From the NCBI GenBank assembly GCA_015055735.1, contig SVHP01000004.1:1-48727 (forward strand): 48,727 nt of DNA, read 5' to 3'. Positions 16,665 to 26,156 of this stretch are shown here, in pieces. Under the pieces are notes generated by a model. It saw only the letters and a program-made list of their open reading frames with translations, was not told where the DNA came from and ran no database searches. Origin of the DNA: Clostridiales bacterium. GTDB taxonomy: Bacteria > Bacillota > Clostridia > Christensenellales > Borkfalkiaceae. The translations under genes and the position numbers were made by a program. Position 1 is the first letter of the stretch. Each line of letters starts with the position of its first letter.

Positions 16665-18791
16665 ATGAAAACATTAAGAAGTAAAATTTTAGTTACACTT
16701 GTTTCAGCATTGTTTCTTTGCTTAAGTCTTGCCCTTGCCTTTTCTTTCAATATCGCAAAGGTACACGCAACGGTAGATAGCGATGCTTTCGTTATGGAAA
16801 AAGGCGCATCACTTGCGCTAACAAAAGACGGTCTTCGTTTCCGTGTTCAAATGGGTCAAAACGTTTACGACAGAATTTTTACTAATGACACTGATGATAG
16901 CGTTGACCTTTCAGTTCTTATTGCTCCAAAGTCTTTCTTTGAAGAATTAGATGCAACTGAAAACGCAGGCAAGTATCAAGAGCTTTCAAAGAAAATTGAA
17001 ATTCAAATTGACGACGTTAATAAGGTTTATGAAGAAGATGGCTACTACTATGCGAACGCAGTTTTAACAAATCTTGCAGTTGTAAATAGCAATGGCAAGA
17101 TTACTAAAGATCAATTTGATTTAGACTTTGTTGCTGTTGGTTGTATTGCAACTACTGCTGATTCTGAAACTACTTATGAATATGCATCTTTCTATGAAGA
17201 AGATATGGCTAACAATATTAGAAGTCAATATCAAGTAGCACACGCATCAGTTCTTCTTGAAAGTGATGAAGATGCATCTCTTGCTTCGGCAATTCTTGAT
17301 AGAGAAACTAGTCCGTACAAAACTTGGTTTGGTACTGAAGAGCACCCTATCAACGTTGATAGTGAAGAAGAATATAGTATTTTACAATCTAAAGTTTCAG
17401 CAGGCTTAACTACTGATGCACAATTTAACGTTTACAACAAGTTTGACCTTGGTGAAAGAGAAAACTTACCAGAAAACACTACTTTCTATCACTACGTAAG
17501 TTTTTATGATGAAGATAATACAACTTTAATAGATACAGTTGAGGTAAAAGAAGGCGAAGCTGCTGAACTAACAAAAACCCCTAGCCGTGAAGGTGAAGAG
17601 TTGCTTGACTATGCTAATGGTGTTATTTATAAATATTACTTAAGCTCATGGAAGAGTACTAACGCTCTTGGAGAAGAAGTTATTTCGACAGACCTAACTA
17701 ACGTTAGAGCGAACAAGAACGTTTATGCATACTATGGCAGAGATAGAATTGACGATGACTTACTCGCAGAAGCAAATGCTGCTAACACAGACGTTGCAGC
17801 ATTCTTTGGTGAAAGATTTGGTTTTACTCTACTTAATAAATATACTGGAACTGGTGCTTCCCACGCATATTATTCAGCAAATAAAGAATATCATCCTGAT
17901 ATGGAGTATGGTGGACTTAAAGGTATGACTTCATATACGGTTAACAACACTGCTGGTCAAGATTTAAGGATGAGATTTGATATCAAACTTAATGAAAATT
18001 TCACTTACAATACTGGTGATTACGTTAAGTTCTATGTTTATTCTGAGCATACAACAACTGCTTCACAAGCTCGTACTTTAGTAAGATGTAATGATGAAAA
18101 TGGTATTGCAGTAGTTTGTGATAATTACGATTGGTCTATGGTTGTTTTCCCAGCTGAAACTTTTGCAAATTCAACTTATTTATCTTTTGGTACATTTGGT
18201 ACTGCGGCTGCCGGAGATGTTTATAAATACTACATTTCAAATGCTGTACGCGTACCTGCAAGTGAAGTTTATAGAATGGATAATTGCGCAACTTCTGGCT
18301 GTACTCATACTGATGAAACTGTTGCTAGTGACTACACTTGGACCATTGGTGACGGGGACGTTGAATTTGTTGGCCCAGTATATAGATATGTATGGGGTTC
18401 TAATCATAGTTATATTGGTGAAGTTGATAAACACGTTTATTACGTTGAAAATAGTTTAGTATATGGCAATATGATATCTGCATCCGGAAGTTTTACAGCT
18501 AGAGCAATCGGTTTATCATTTGCTGAGAAAATGACTGGTAAGATTTACATTACAGCAAAAGGATTTGAAAGTGGCGCTGGTATAAGACTCTTTACTGATG
18601 GTATAGAAAGTGCTACTGGTTCTAACGTATGGAAAACGTTTACTAAGGTAAAAGACCTTAATAACGGCTTTGCTGTTTACGAATATGATTTTGGCGACTA
18701 TGAAGCTTCTTATGCTAGATTATGTGGTTATACTGAATATTTTGGTCAAGTTATCATTAGCAATATCAGCACAACTAATCCTGCAGCATAA
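16665..18791 (+). CDS. Secreted protein with N-terminal beta domain and divergent A/B modules
   Basis: A 708-residue protein with a type I signal peptide (hydrophobic to about residue 32, likely cut after KVHA at 35) and no lipobox, unlike its two relatives. Residues 40-225 begin FVMEKGASLALTKDGLRFRVQM, an opening I associate with large secreted Clostridia proteins but cannot name. Residues 270-355 resemble a beta-grasp repeat of the Listeria-Bacteroides type (SFYDEDNTTLIDTVEVKEGE...VYAYYGRD). Residues 375-560 are a divergent A module (GDYVKFYVYSEH), and 575-706 a B module (IYITAKGFESGAG...GFAVYEYDFGDY...GQVIISNIS). No anchor such as LPxTG is visible, so it may be released or held by partners. 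ATG 16665 follows GGGAGGAG. Function unknown. Confidence 0.83.
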   Translation: MKTLRSKILVTLVSALFLCLSLALAFSFNIAKVHATVDSDAFVMEKGASLALTKDGLRFRVQMGQNVYDRIFTNDTDDSVDLSVLIAPKSFFEELDATENAGKYQELSKKIEIQIDDVNKVYEEDGYYYANAVLTNLAVVNSNGKITKDQFDLDFVAVGCIATTADSETTYEYASFYEEDMANNIRSQYQVAHASVLLESDEDASLASAILDRETSPYKTWFGTEEHPINVDSEEEYSILQSKVSAGLTTDAQFNVYNKFDLGERENLPENTTFYHYVSFYDEDNTTLIDTVEVKEGEAAELTKTPSREGEELLDYANGVIYKYYLSSWKSTNALGEEVISTDLTNVRANKNVYAYYGRDRIDDDLLAEANAANTDVAAFFGERFGFTLLNKYTGTGASHAYYSANKEYHPDMEYGGLKGMTSYTVNNTAGQDLRMRFDIKLNENFTYNTGDYVKFYVYSEHTTTASQARTLVRCNDENGIAVVCDNYDWSMVVFPAETFANSTYLSFGTFGTAAAGDVYKYYISNAVRVPASEVYRMDNCATSGCTHTDETVASDYTWTIGDGDVEFVGPVYRYVWGSNHSYIGEVDKHVYYVENSLVYGNMISASGSFTARAIGLSFAEKMTGKIYITAKGFESGAGIRLFTDGIESATGSNVWKTFTKVKDLNNGFAVYEYDFGDYEASYARLCGYTEYFGQVIISNISTTNPAA

Positions 18792-18832
18792 AATTACTAA
18801 CTTAAGATTAACAAACTTTTACTGATTTTATT

Positions 18833-18859
18833 CCACCACCGATTTAATATCGGTGGTGG
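18833..18859 (+). other. Intercistronic hairpin before the permease genes
   Basis: CCACCACCGAT and ATCGGTGGTGG pair perfectly around TTAAT. GAAAAAATCG follows, not a T-tract. A TTTTTT run and AGGAG then lead to the permease start. Confidence 0.75.
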
Positions 18860-18885
18860 GAAAAAATCGTTTTTTAGGAGAAAAG

Positions 18886-19797
18886 ATGGAAAATACGAAG
18901 ATTGTTAAAAAGGAAAAGAACGTAAGTAATAATATTTTTATAATAGTCATGCTTATCGTTCCTATAATTTCCTTTTTATTCTTTTACGTTTATATAAATT
19001 TCAATTCTATTTTATTGGCTTTCCAAGTGCCTCTTTACGATGGATTGGGTGGATTTGAAATTGGACTACAAAATTTTGAAACCGTAATTAAACAATTTAC
19101 TAATACGGACGATAAGTTTTTTTCTTATTTGCGTAATACGTTAATTTATTTCAGTCAAGATACGTTTATCAATATGCCTTTATCTCTTATCATTTGTTAT
19201 TTTATTTATAAAAAAATAGCATTGAGTAAGGTTTTAAGGGTTATCATTTATTTACCTATTATTATGACGCCGACAATCGTTTCAGTATTGTTTAAGTTTA
19301 TGATAGAAGCAGGTGGGCCTTTACAAGCCATTTGTGGTACTAATATTGCTTTACCTAATACCTTTATTCAAGATGAACAATATGCATTAAAAACAATATT
19401 GACCTATTCTATTTATTCAGGACTTGGCGCTCGTTTCGTTCTATTTGGCGGTGCAATGAATTCTATTGATATAAGCGTAATTGAAGCAGGTAAGTTAGAT
19501 GGCGTTGGTCCATTTAGAGAACTTGTTTCTATAATCGTGCCTTGTATTTGGCCTACGTTTGGAACTATGCTTTTAATTAGTTTTACGGGTGTATTTACTG
19601 CAAGTGGTCCATCGCTTTTATTTGACCCTGACGGTAGATTTGGTACTATGTCAATTAGCTATTGGATTTATACTAAAACTACGGGTACTGGTTCACAACC
19701 TGAACTTGCGTCAGCTACTGGTTTGGTATTTACTTTACTTGGCTTACCGATAGTGTTTATCGTTAAAAAGTTGACAAAAATAACGGAGGGAAACTAA
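18886..19797 (+). CDS. ABC sugar importer permease 1 (UgpA/LplB type)
   Basis: A 303-residue membrane protein with six predicted transmembrane segments. The cytoplasmic coupling loop motif is EAGKLDGVGPFRELVSIIVPCIWP, written here as EAGKLDGVGPF followed by RELVSIIVPCIWP. ATG 18886 follows AGGAG, whereas a GTG-led extension upstream overlaps the hairpin and is rejected. The next permease begins at the base after its stop. The pair should serve the binding lipoprotein at 8089-9666. No ATP-binding subunit is encoded anywhere in the window, so an MsmX/UgpC-like ATPase encoded elsewhere must energise it (inference from family habit). Confidence 0.92.
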   Translation: MENTKIVKKEKNVSNNIFIIVMLIVPIISFLFFYVYINFNSILLAFQVPLYDGLGGFEIGLQNFETVIKQFTNTDDKFFSYLRNTLIYFSQDTFINMPLSLIICYFIYKKIALSKVLRVIIYLPIIMTPTIVSVLFKFMIEAGGPLQAICGTNIALPNTFIQDEQYALKTILTYSIYSGLGARFVLFGGAMNSIDISVIEAGKLDGVGPFRELVSIIVPCIWPTFGTMLLISFTGVFTASGPSLLFDPDGRFGTMSISYWIYTKTTGTGSQPELASATGLVFTLLGLPIVFIVKKLTKITEGN

Positions 19798-20679
19798 ATG
19801 AGGACGAAAATTAAAAGAACTGTAGGCGAGCGAATAATATTTTCTATAGTATTTGTTTTGCTTGCAATTTACGCATTATTTATTCTATATCACTTTTATT
19901 TCCTTCTTCAACTTGCAACGAAAACTGACGTAGAATTTGACCAAGCTCTAGTAATTGACGCTTACGGTACGTGGAGTAAGAATATACAATTTTCTAACTT
20001 ATTTAAGGCCTTTACGCTCTTTAAGGACGAGTATGGCAATACTTTCTTAAGTATGACTTTCAACTCGCTTTGGTTTGCTATTGGTAGTGAAGTTATCGTT
20101 TTATTCTTCCAAAGTGCCGCCGCTTACGTTATTTGTAAGTATAATTTTAAGGGGAAATCTTTCCTTTATAACCTAGTTATCGTTCGTATGATGATTCCTA
20201 TCGTCGGTACTTTACCATCTGCTTATAAGGCTTATAAACTGATAGGTTTAATCGACTCGCCATTAATTTTATTAACGGCTACTGACGTTTTAGGTGGGGC
20301 AAACTTCCTTATAGTTTACGCTTTTTATAAAGGCATTTCTTGGGACTATGCCGAAGCTGCGTTTATTGACGGTGCAAACAATTTCCAAGTATATTTTAAG
20401 ATTATGTTTAGAATGGCGTTGCCAGCAATAAGCGTATTATTTATTACAGGTTTTATTGGGCGTTGGAATGAATACTTAAATATAAGTATATTTATGCCTA
20501 ACTTACCAACTTTATCGTATGGATTATATAAGTTCCAAGCAGATATGTTGCACGATGGCGCAAGAATGCCGATTTATTTCTCAGGTGTTTTCCTTGCTGC
20601 TATTCCGTGTATTACCTTGTTTATCATATTCCAAAATTCAATTATGCAAACGGTACATTTTGGTGGACTTAAAGGATAA
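19798..20679 (+). CDS. ABC sugar importer permease 2 (UgpE type)
   Basis: A 293-residue membrane protein with about six transmembrane segments. It has the conserved coupling motif AEAAFIDGANNFQVYFKI and the family C-terminal ending with MQTVHFGGLKG. It starts directly after the first permease's stop, with GGAGGG in that gene's last codons as ribosome binding site, so the two are translationally coupled as a heterodimer. Two hairpins separate it from the GH106-like gene. Confidence 0.93.
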   Translation: MRTKIKRTVGERIIFSIVFVLLAIYALFILYHFYFLLQLATKTDVEFDQALVIDAYGTWSKNIQFSNLFKAFTLFKDEYGNTFLSMTFNSLWFAIGSEVIVLFFQSAAAYVICKYNFKGKSFLYNLVIVRMMIPIVGTLPSAYKAYKLIGLIDSPLILLTATDVLGGANFLIVYAFYKGISWDYAEAAFIDGANNFQVYFKIMFRMALPAISVLFITGFIGRWNEYLNISIFMPNLPTLSYGLYKFQADMLHDGARMPIYFSGVFLAAIPCITLFIIFQNSIMQTVHFGGLKG

Positions 20680-20707
20680 ACTAATTTATAAATTTTTTTG
20701 TTGCGTT

Positions 20708-20804
20708 ATTGGTTGGTTGTTATTTAATTTATATCAATCAACCAATTATCGCCACAAATCTCAATTAGAAAATAATACGGTATGCTCTTAATTTAGTATG
20801 CCGT
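20708..20804 (+). other. Two intercistronic hairpins before the GH106-like gene
   Basis: The first pairs ATTGGTTGGTTG with CAATCAACCAAT (20708-20746, one G-U, 15-base loop). The second pairs ACGGTATGCT with AGTATGCCGT (20777-20804, two G-U pairs). Neither has a T-tract. AAAGGAG follows at 20816-20822, and there is no clear promoter, so the operon probably continues through. Confidence 0.6.
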
Positions 20805-20826
20805 TATATATATTTAAAGGAGTATT

Positions 20827-23664
20827 ATGAGTAATAAAAAAATTATACCCACTTCTTTACCTTTTTGGTCTTGGAATGATGACCTGAAGAAGGACAAACT
20901 TATCGAACAAATTAGAAAAATGAAAAAGAACGGCTACGGTGGGTTCTTTATGCACGCACGTTCTGGATTAGTCACTGAATATTTAGGAGAAGAATGGTTT
21001 GATTGTGTGCGTGCTTGTTGTGAAGAAGCAAAAAAACTTGGGCTAAAGGCGTGGGCATACGATGAAAACGGTTGGCCTAGTGGATTTGTTGGGGGGAAAC
21101 TTCTTGAAACAAAAGAATTCCGTTTACATTTTTTGAACAGCACTACTGGCGATTTTGATGAAAAAGCAACCTATCATTATTTATTAAAAGAAAACGTTCT
21201 TGTTCGTGAAGAATGTAAACAAGAAGGTTGCTTTATAAACGTATTTGACCAAGAATCAGTTTCACTCGTGGATATACTTAACGACCAAGTCGTGGATGCT
21301 TTTATAAATGAAACTCATGAAAAATACAAAAAGGAGATTAAAAATCTTTCTGATAATATAGAAGGATTTTTTACTGACGAACCTTTGTATTGCCAACTAG
21401 GTGGTTTTCCTTTTCCTACTAAATTGAAAGACCGTTATTTTGAACTTTACGGTGAAAACTTGTTAGATAATTTGGGATTATTGTTTTCTGAACAAAAAGG
21501 TTATGAAAAATTCCGTTATAGATATTATAAGTGTTGTCAAGAACTTTTCCTTAAGAACTTTGCCGAAAAACTATATACGTGGCACGATAAAAATGGGTTA
21601 AAGTTAACGGGGCATTACGTTGAAGAACGTACTATGTTTACTCAAATGTTAAATAATGCAGGCATTATGCCGTATTATGAATATTTACATATGCCTGGAA
21701 TTGATTGGCTTTGTAGAAGATATTTGCGTGTTAATACTATACGCCAACTTACAAGTGTAACTGCGCAACTTCAAAAAGAATTTGTTTTGAGTGAAATGTT
21801 TGCAATGACTGGTTGGGACGTTACGCCTAAAGAACTTAAAAATATTGCAGATTATCAATATAATTATGGTGTAAACATGATGTGTCAGCATCTTTTACCA
21901 TATTCAGAAAGAGGGGATAGAAAAAACGATTATCCAGCCCATTTTTCTTCATTTAACGCCTGGATAGATAAAGGAATGGCGTCTTTTAACGCTTATTTTG
22001 ATGCTCTTGGCGCATGGATTCGTTCGAGTACGGAAAAAGTTGACGTTGCTGTGCTTTTTCCTATTCGTAGCGCTTACGTAAAGTATGATGCATCTAATTG
22101 GACTTCGTTAGAAGACCTTGATATCAGTTATATTGACGATGGTTGTGAGCGTCTTGCAAATAATCACGTGGCTTTTCATATTCTAGATGAAACTTTGCTT
22201 GCAAAGTATGGTTGTGTAGAAGAAGCAAAAATAAAACTTGGAGCGTGTGCTTATAAAACGCTTATTATTCCTAAATGTATCGTCATAGATAAGACTACGG
22301 ACGATATTTTAAGAGAATTTATTAAGCAAGGCGGTAAGGTTTTATTACTCGATGGTAAGCCGCAATTTGTTGACGGGGAATATGCGAACTTTGATTATCT
22401 TGAAAGCAATATTACTTTTGAAGAAATTTGCAAAGATAACGAATACTTTGTTTCAAATAAATCGACTAACTTACATACTTCTCTTCGTATGGTAAACGGC
22501 AAGAAATACGTATTTGCAGTAAATATAGGTGATGAAGACGTTTGTACTGAGATTGTTTTTGATAACGTTAATTTTAACGCAATTTACAACGTTGTAAACG
22601 ATGAAGTTTCTTTTATCGGCAATAATATAATCGTGCCTGCAAAGGAATCGGTTATCGTTTGCGTTTATGACGGTAAATCTAGTGAAGTAAAAGATTTTGA
22701 AAAGATAGAGATTGGTACGGGAGATTATTCTATAATCGATTTTAACGCTAATTATTTACCATTAGATTTTGCAAATCTTTCTTACGATGGAATTAATTTT
22801 GAAAGTAGTTTGCCTGTAGTTGGCATTTTTAGAAGATTACTTGAAGAACGTTATTCGGGAAAAGTTTATCTTAAATATTCTTTTACGTTGAAAGAAGTTG
22901 TTGAAGAAATTTCAATTTTAGCAGAAGAAGTAAATAAAATTACAGCCTACTTAAATGGTAAAAAATTAGATTTTGAAGGCGTTTCTAAACTTGACGAAAT
23001 TTATAGTTACGCAAACGTAGCGGATAAAATTGTCGTAGGCAAAAATGAGATGATTGTAGAATATGATTTCTACCAAGACGAATCGGTTTATTTTGCTCTT
23101 TTCGGGGAAGGTGTTTCCGAGAGCCTTCGTAACTGCATGACCTATAATACTATGATTACTGCGCCGTATCTTTGTGGTAAATTTGGCGTGTATTCAGATA
23201 CTTTTAGAAAAGGTATGGGTAAAAATATTGTTCATGCAGATGAATTTGTTGTTGGAAAGCCACCAAAAACAGTTTCAAATTTGGTAGAACAAGGGTTTGC
23301 TTTTTTTGCTGGTAATATTACGTTGCAACGTAAATTTATTACAAATAGCAATAACGTAAAGTTGAAATTTAACGGAAGATATCATATAGCAGAAATTTCT
23401 ATAAATGGAAAAAAGGTTGATACGCTTATTTTTACCGATACGATAGACGTGTCTAACTTTGTTGTAAAAGGCGAAAATACCCTTATAATTAAATTGTATT
23501 CGGGTAATCGAAACCTTTTAGGTCCTCATCACTTTGCAGAATTTGATACCGACAATGAAGTTGGCCCTTTCCTTTTTGACTTTACAAACACTTGGCATGG
23601 TAATTCTAGCGATGCTTTTGCAAATCGTTACGCTCTTTCAAGGTTTGGATTATTTGATGAATGA
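20827..23664 (+). CDS. GH106-like glycoside hydrolase, cytoplasmic
   Basis: A 945-residue protein without signal peptide. The opening LPFWSWNDDLKKDKL...GGFFMHARSGL...YDENGWPSG is the signature of large glycosidases annotated near GH106 (alpha-L-rhamnosidase relatives). EGFFTDEP (179-186) offers Asp184/Glu185 as acid residues. A middle block reads LSEMFAMTGWDVTPKELK and a later one YSERGDRKNDYP. A GATase-like segment and C-terminal beta-sandwich sugar-binding modules follow (INGKKVDTLIF near 860). The substrate may be a deoxy-sugar or another glycoside; the family is diverse. AAAGGAG precedes ATG 20827. It is followed 12 bases later by a GH94-type phosphorylase, so the hydrolase probably removes a side group before phosphorolysis (inference). 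Confidence 0.82.
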   Translation: MSNKKIIPTSLPFWSWNDDLKKDKLIEQIRKMKKNGYGGFFMHARSGLVTEYLGEEWFDCVRACCEEAKKLGLKAWAYDENGWPSGFVGGKLLETKEFRLHFLNSTTGDFDEKATYHYLLKENVLVREECKQEGCFINVFDQESVSLVDILNDQVVDAFINETHEKYKKEIKNLSDNIEGFFTDEPLYCQLGGFPFPTKLKDRYFELYGENLLDNLGLLFSEQKGYEKFRYRYYKCCQELFLKNFAEKLYTWHDKNGLKLTGHYVEERTMFTQMLNNAGIMPYYEYLHMPGIDWLCRRYLRVNTIRQLTSVTAQLQKEFVLSEMFAMTGWDVTPKELKNIADYQYNYGVNMMCQHLLPYSERGDRKNDYPAHFSSFNAWIDKGMASFNAYFDALGAWIRSSTEKVDVAVLFPIRSAYVKYDASNWTSLEDLDISYIDDGCERLANNHVAFHILDETLLAKYGCVEEAKIKLGACAYKTLIIPKCIVIDKTTDDILREFIKQGGKVLLLDGKPQFVDGEYANFDYLESNITFEEICKDNEYFVSNKSTNLHTSLRMVNGKKYVFAVNIGDEDVCTEIVFDNVNFNAIYNVVNDEVSFIGNNIIVPAKESVIVCVYDGKSSEVKDFEKIEIGTGDYSIIDFNANYLPLDFANLSYDGINFESSLPVVGIFRRLLEERYSGKVYLKYSFTLKEVVEEISILAEEVNKITAYLNGKKLDFEGVSKLDEIYSYANVADKIVVGKNEMIVEYDFYQDESVYFALFGEGVSESLRNCMTYNTMITAPYLCGKFGVYSDTFRKGMGKNIVHADEFVVGKPPKTVSNLVEQGFAFFAGNITLQRKFITNSNNVKLKFNGRYHIAEISINGKKVDTLIFTDTIDVSNFVVKGENTLIIKLYSGNRNLLGPHHFAEFDTDNEVGPFLFDFTNTWHGNSSDAFANRYALSRFGLFDE

Positions 23665-23676
23665 TTAGGAGAAATT

Positions 23677-26154
23677 ATGTCTAATAAAATTTATAATGAA
23701 ACACAACAATATTGTACGTACGGGCATTTTGATAAAGACGTTCCTGCAGGATATACTATTACAAATAGGGACGAATTGCGTTCGCCTTGGTATTACGTTT
23801 ATCAAAATAGAAAAGTTTTGTTGTACGTTGACCAAAATGGTCCTGTTAAAATGCAATACCAACCACCATCAGGTATTCTTATTTTCAAAAGGGAACTTGG
23901 CGAAAATCAAAGCAAATGGCAAGTTTGGATTAGTTCTAAAGACTTAAACGATGGTGTTCCCGTTAATAATTTTGGTACGCCAATTTTACGCCATGATCTT
24001 AAAAAGCCCATTTGTACTGTTAATTGGTCGCCTGAAAAGGCCGTTTATAAATTGCAATATGAAACTGTTGATATAATAACAGAGCTATTTGTTCCAATCG
24101 ATAAAGCAACGGTGTCTATGAAAACGACTATTCTTAACAAAAGCGATAAGAGTATGGATTTTACGGTCGTTCCATGTGTTTTTCCTTTTGTAAATAAGCC
24201 ACAAATGGTTGCGTGGGATTTGCCCGAGTGGTATCTTACTTCTTCTGTTGTTAAAAACGGCGATTGCTTATCTATATGTGGGCAAATGAGAGATCCGTCT
24301 ATGGACGAAAGTAAATATCGTTCTACTACGTTCAATCTTGAATATGATAAAAATGCTGAAATAGAACTTGATATGTGTCGATTTACAGGTTCGGGTAATT
24401 TTTTTGCACCAAATGCAGTTATAGATAACCTTTCCTTTTTAAACGGTATGGGAAGTGCTACTGATTTAAAATATTCGGAAAGACAAGCAGTTTGGGCTGC
24501 AAAATATAAAACCACATTAAGCGCTGGGGAAAGCAAGACGTTTACCCAAGTGCTTACTATTCAAGACTCAAACATTTATAGCCAAAAAGAAAATGAATTT
24601 GAAAAAAATTACTTTAATAATGATTTATATAATGAATATCTTTCTAAATCAAAGGCTTTTTACACTGATTTGTTTTCAAAACGTTCAATAAAGACAAATA
24701 ATGAACTGTACGATAATTTTATAAATTATTTTACACCTTTGCAAATGTATTGGGTATGTTCGCTTGATAGGGGTTGGCCGTCATCTATGAGGGGAACGAG
24801 AGATGCTAGCCAAGACTTTGTTGGAATGAATCCAATCGATCCAAATTGGGAGAAAGAAACGATGTTGCAATTATTTAGGCATCAACGTATTGACGGTTGG
24901 TTTCCAAGACAAATTAGTACAATTTCTAGGCAAGCGCCACACGATATGCGCGATTTTTGTGATGGGGGAGCATTTCTTCTTGAATTGTTTTATGAATATT
25001 TAGCATTTACTAGAGATTTAAGTTTTGTAGAAGAAAAGTGTTGTTGGCTAAATTCTGACGAGCAAGATACGGTTTTAGAGCATATTGTAAAATGTGTCGA
25101 TTACTATATTAGACCACAAAACGTTGGCGAACACGGATTATGTAAAGCCTGGTTTGGTGACTGGTGGGATATACTTGACAACGTTGGTAGCGAAGGTAGG
25201 GGCGAAACTGTTACTGTAACTGCTCAAATGATTTTGAATCTTAAAAATTTGGTAGAAATATTTAAGTGGTTGCAAAAAAATAAAAGACTTGATGAACGTT
25301 ATACTTTACTTATCGATACTTACGCTTGTGCAAGAGAACGTTTTATAAAAGCAATGAGAACTCACGCATATAATTCCGAAGGGTATTTTAACGGATATTT
25401 TAATGACGATGGGAAGTGGTTGTTTTCTAATGATGACCCCGATGGTGAACAAAGACTTTATTTGGTGAGCAACGTTTGGAGCATAATTTGTGGTGCTGCA
25501 GATGAAGGTATGACAAAAGAAGTCTTACGAAATATTGAAGAAAAATGTTTTGGTAAACTAGGCTACAATACGCATAGTCTTGCTTTTAAAAAGTCTATTC
25601 CTAAAGCGGGTAGGGTTGGCAACGGAACTATGCCGTTTGTCACACCATATAATCATGCTCAAAGCTTTATGGTTCGTGCTTGTTGTGTTGCTGGTGATGC
25701 GGAAAGAGCGTATAAAACTACTCGATATATTTTGCCGATAGAACAAAAATATGCGCCAGTAGAAAAAACTTTTGCACCACCGTATGCTATTGCAAACGCA
25801 TATAGTACTAGTGACGCCAATTTGCATAGGGTTGAATTACAATTCTTATCCGGTACTGTTTCATACGTTTTGCGTACGGTATATTCATACTTTTTTGGTA
25901 TCACTTATGGGTTAGACGGCTTAACTATTAAAAATTGTTTGCCTAAAGAATTTGGTAACTGTTCAGCAAGGTTTGAATATTTGGGCAAAAAATTTGATTT
26001 AATATTCATTAAGACGCAAGAAAGTGAAAAAACGATTAAACTTAATGGAAAATTATGGGACAAAAAGGTATATTGTGAAGAATATAGAAAGGAATTCCCA
26101 TATCTTTCTGATTTAGATATGGAAGAAGAAAATATTATAGAGATAGAGTATTAG
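23677..26154 (+). CDS. GH94-type glycoside phosphorylase 1
   Basis: An 825-residue cytoplasmic enzyme of the former glycosyltransferase-36 group. The N-terminal beta-supersandwich (residues 20-290) contains LLYVDQNGPVKMQYQPPSG. The (alpha/alpha)6 barrel has RDASQDFVG, FCDGGAFLLEL, GDWWD (494-498, matching the GDWND block that carries the proton-donor Asp in GH94) and SGTVSYVLR near the end. GH94 enzymes split a beta-linked disaccharide or chain end with phosphate, giving a sugar-1-phosphate; which sugar cannot be read off. Two paralogues of about the same length lie at 31863-34331 and 34643-37111. TTAGGAG precedes ATG 23677, and the MBL gene starts 2 bases after its stop. Confidence 0.85.
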   Translation: MSNKIYNETQQYCTYGHFDKDVPAGYTITNRDELRSPWYYVYQNRKVLLYVDQNGPVKMQYQPPSGILIFKRELGENQSKWQVWISSKDLNDGVPVNNFGTPILRHDLKKPICTVNWSPEKAVYKLQYETVDIITELFVPIDKATVSMKTTILNKSDKSMDFTVVPCVFPFVNKPQMVAWDLPEWYLTSSVVKNGDCLSICGQMRDPSMDESKYRSTTFNLEYDKNAEIELDMCRFTGSGNFFAPNAVIDNLSFLNGMGSATDLKYSERQAVWAAKYKTTLSAGESKTFTQVLTIQDSNIYSQKENEFEKNYFNNDLYNEYLSKSKAFYTDLFSKRSIKTNNELYDNFINYFTPLQMYWVCSLDRGWPSSMRGTRDASQDFVGMNPIDPNWEKETMLQLFRHQRIDGWFPRQISTISRQAPHDMRDFCDGGAFLLELFYEYLAFTRDLSFVEEKCCWLNSDEQDTVLEHIVKCVDYYIRPQNVGEHGLCKAWFGDWWDILDNVGSEGRGETVTVTAQMILNLKNLVEIFKWLQKNKRLDERYTLLIDTYACARERFIKAMRTHAYNSEGYFNGYFNDDGKWLFSNDDPDGEQRLYLVSNVWSIICGAADEGMTKEVLRNIEEKCFGKLGYNTHSLAFKKSIPKAGRVGNGTMPFVTPYNHAQSFMVRACCVAGDAERAYKTTRYILPIEQKYAPVEKTFAPPYAIANAYSTSDANLHRVELQFLSGTVSYVLRTVYSYFFGITYGLDGLTIKNCLPKEFGNCSARFEYLGKKFDLIFIKTQESEKTIKLNGKLWDKKVYCEEYRKEFPYLSDLDMEEENIIEIEY

Positions 26155-26156
26155 TT

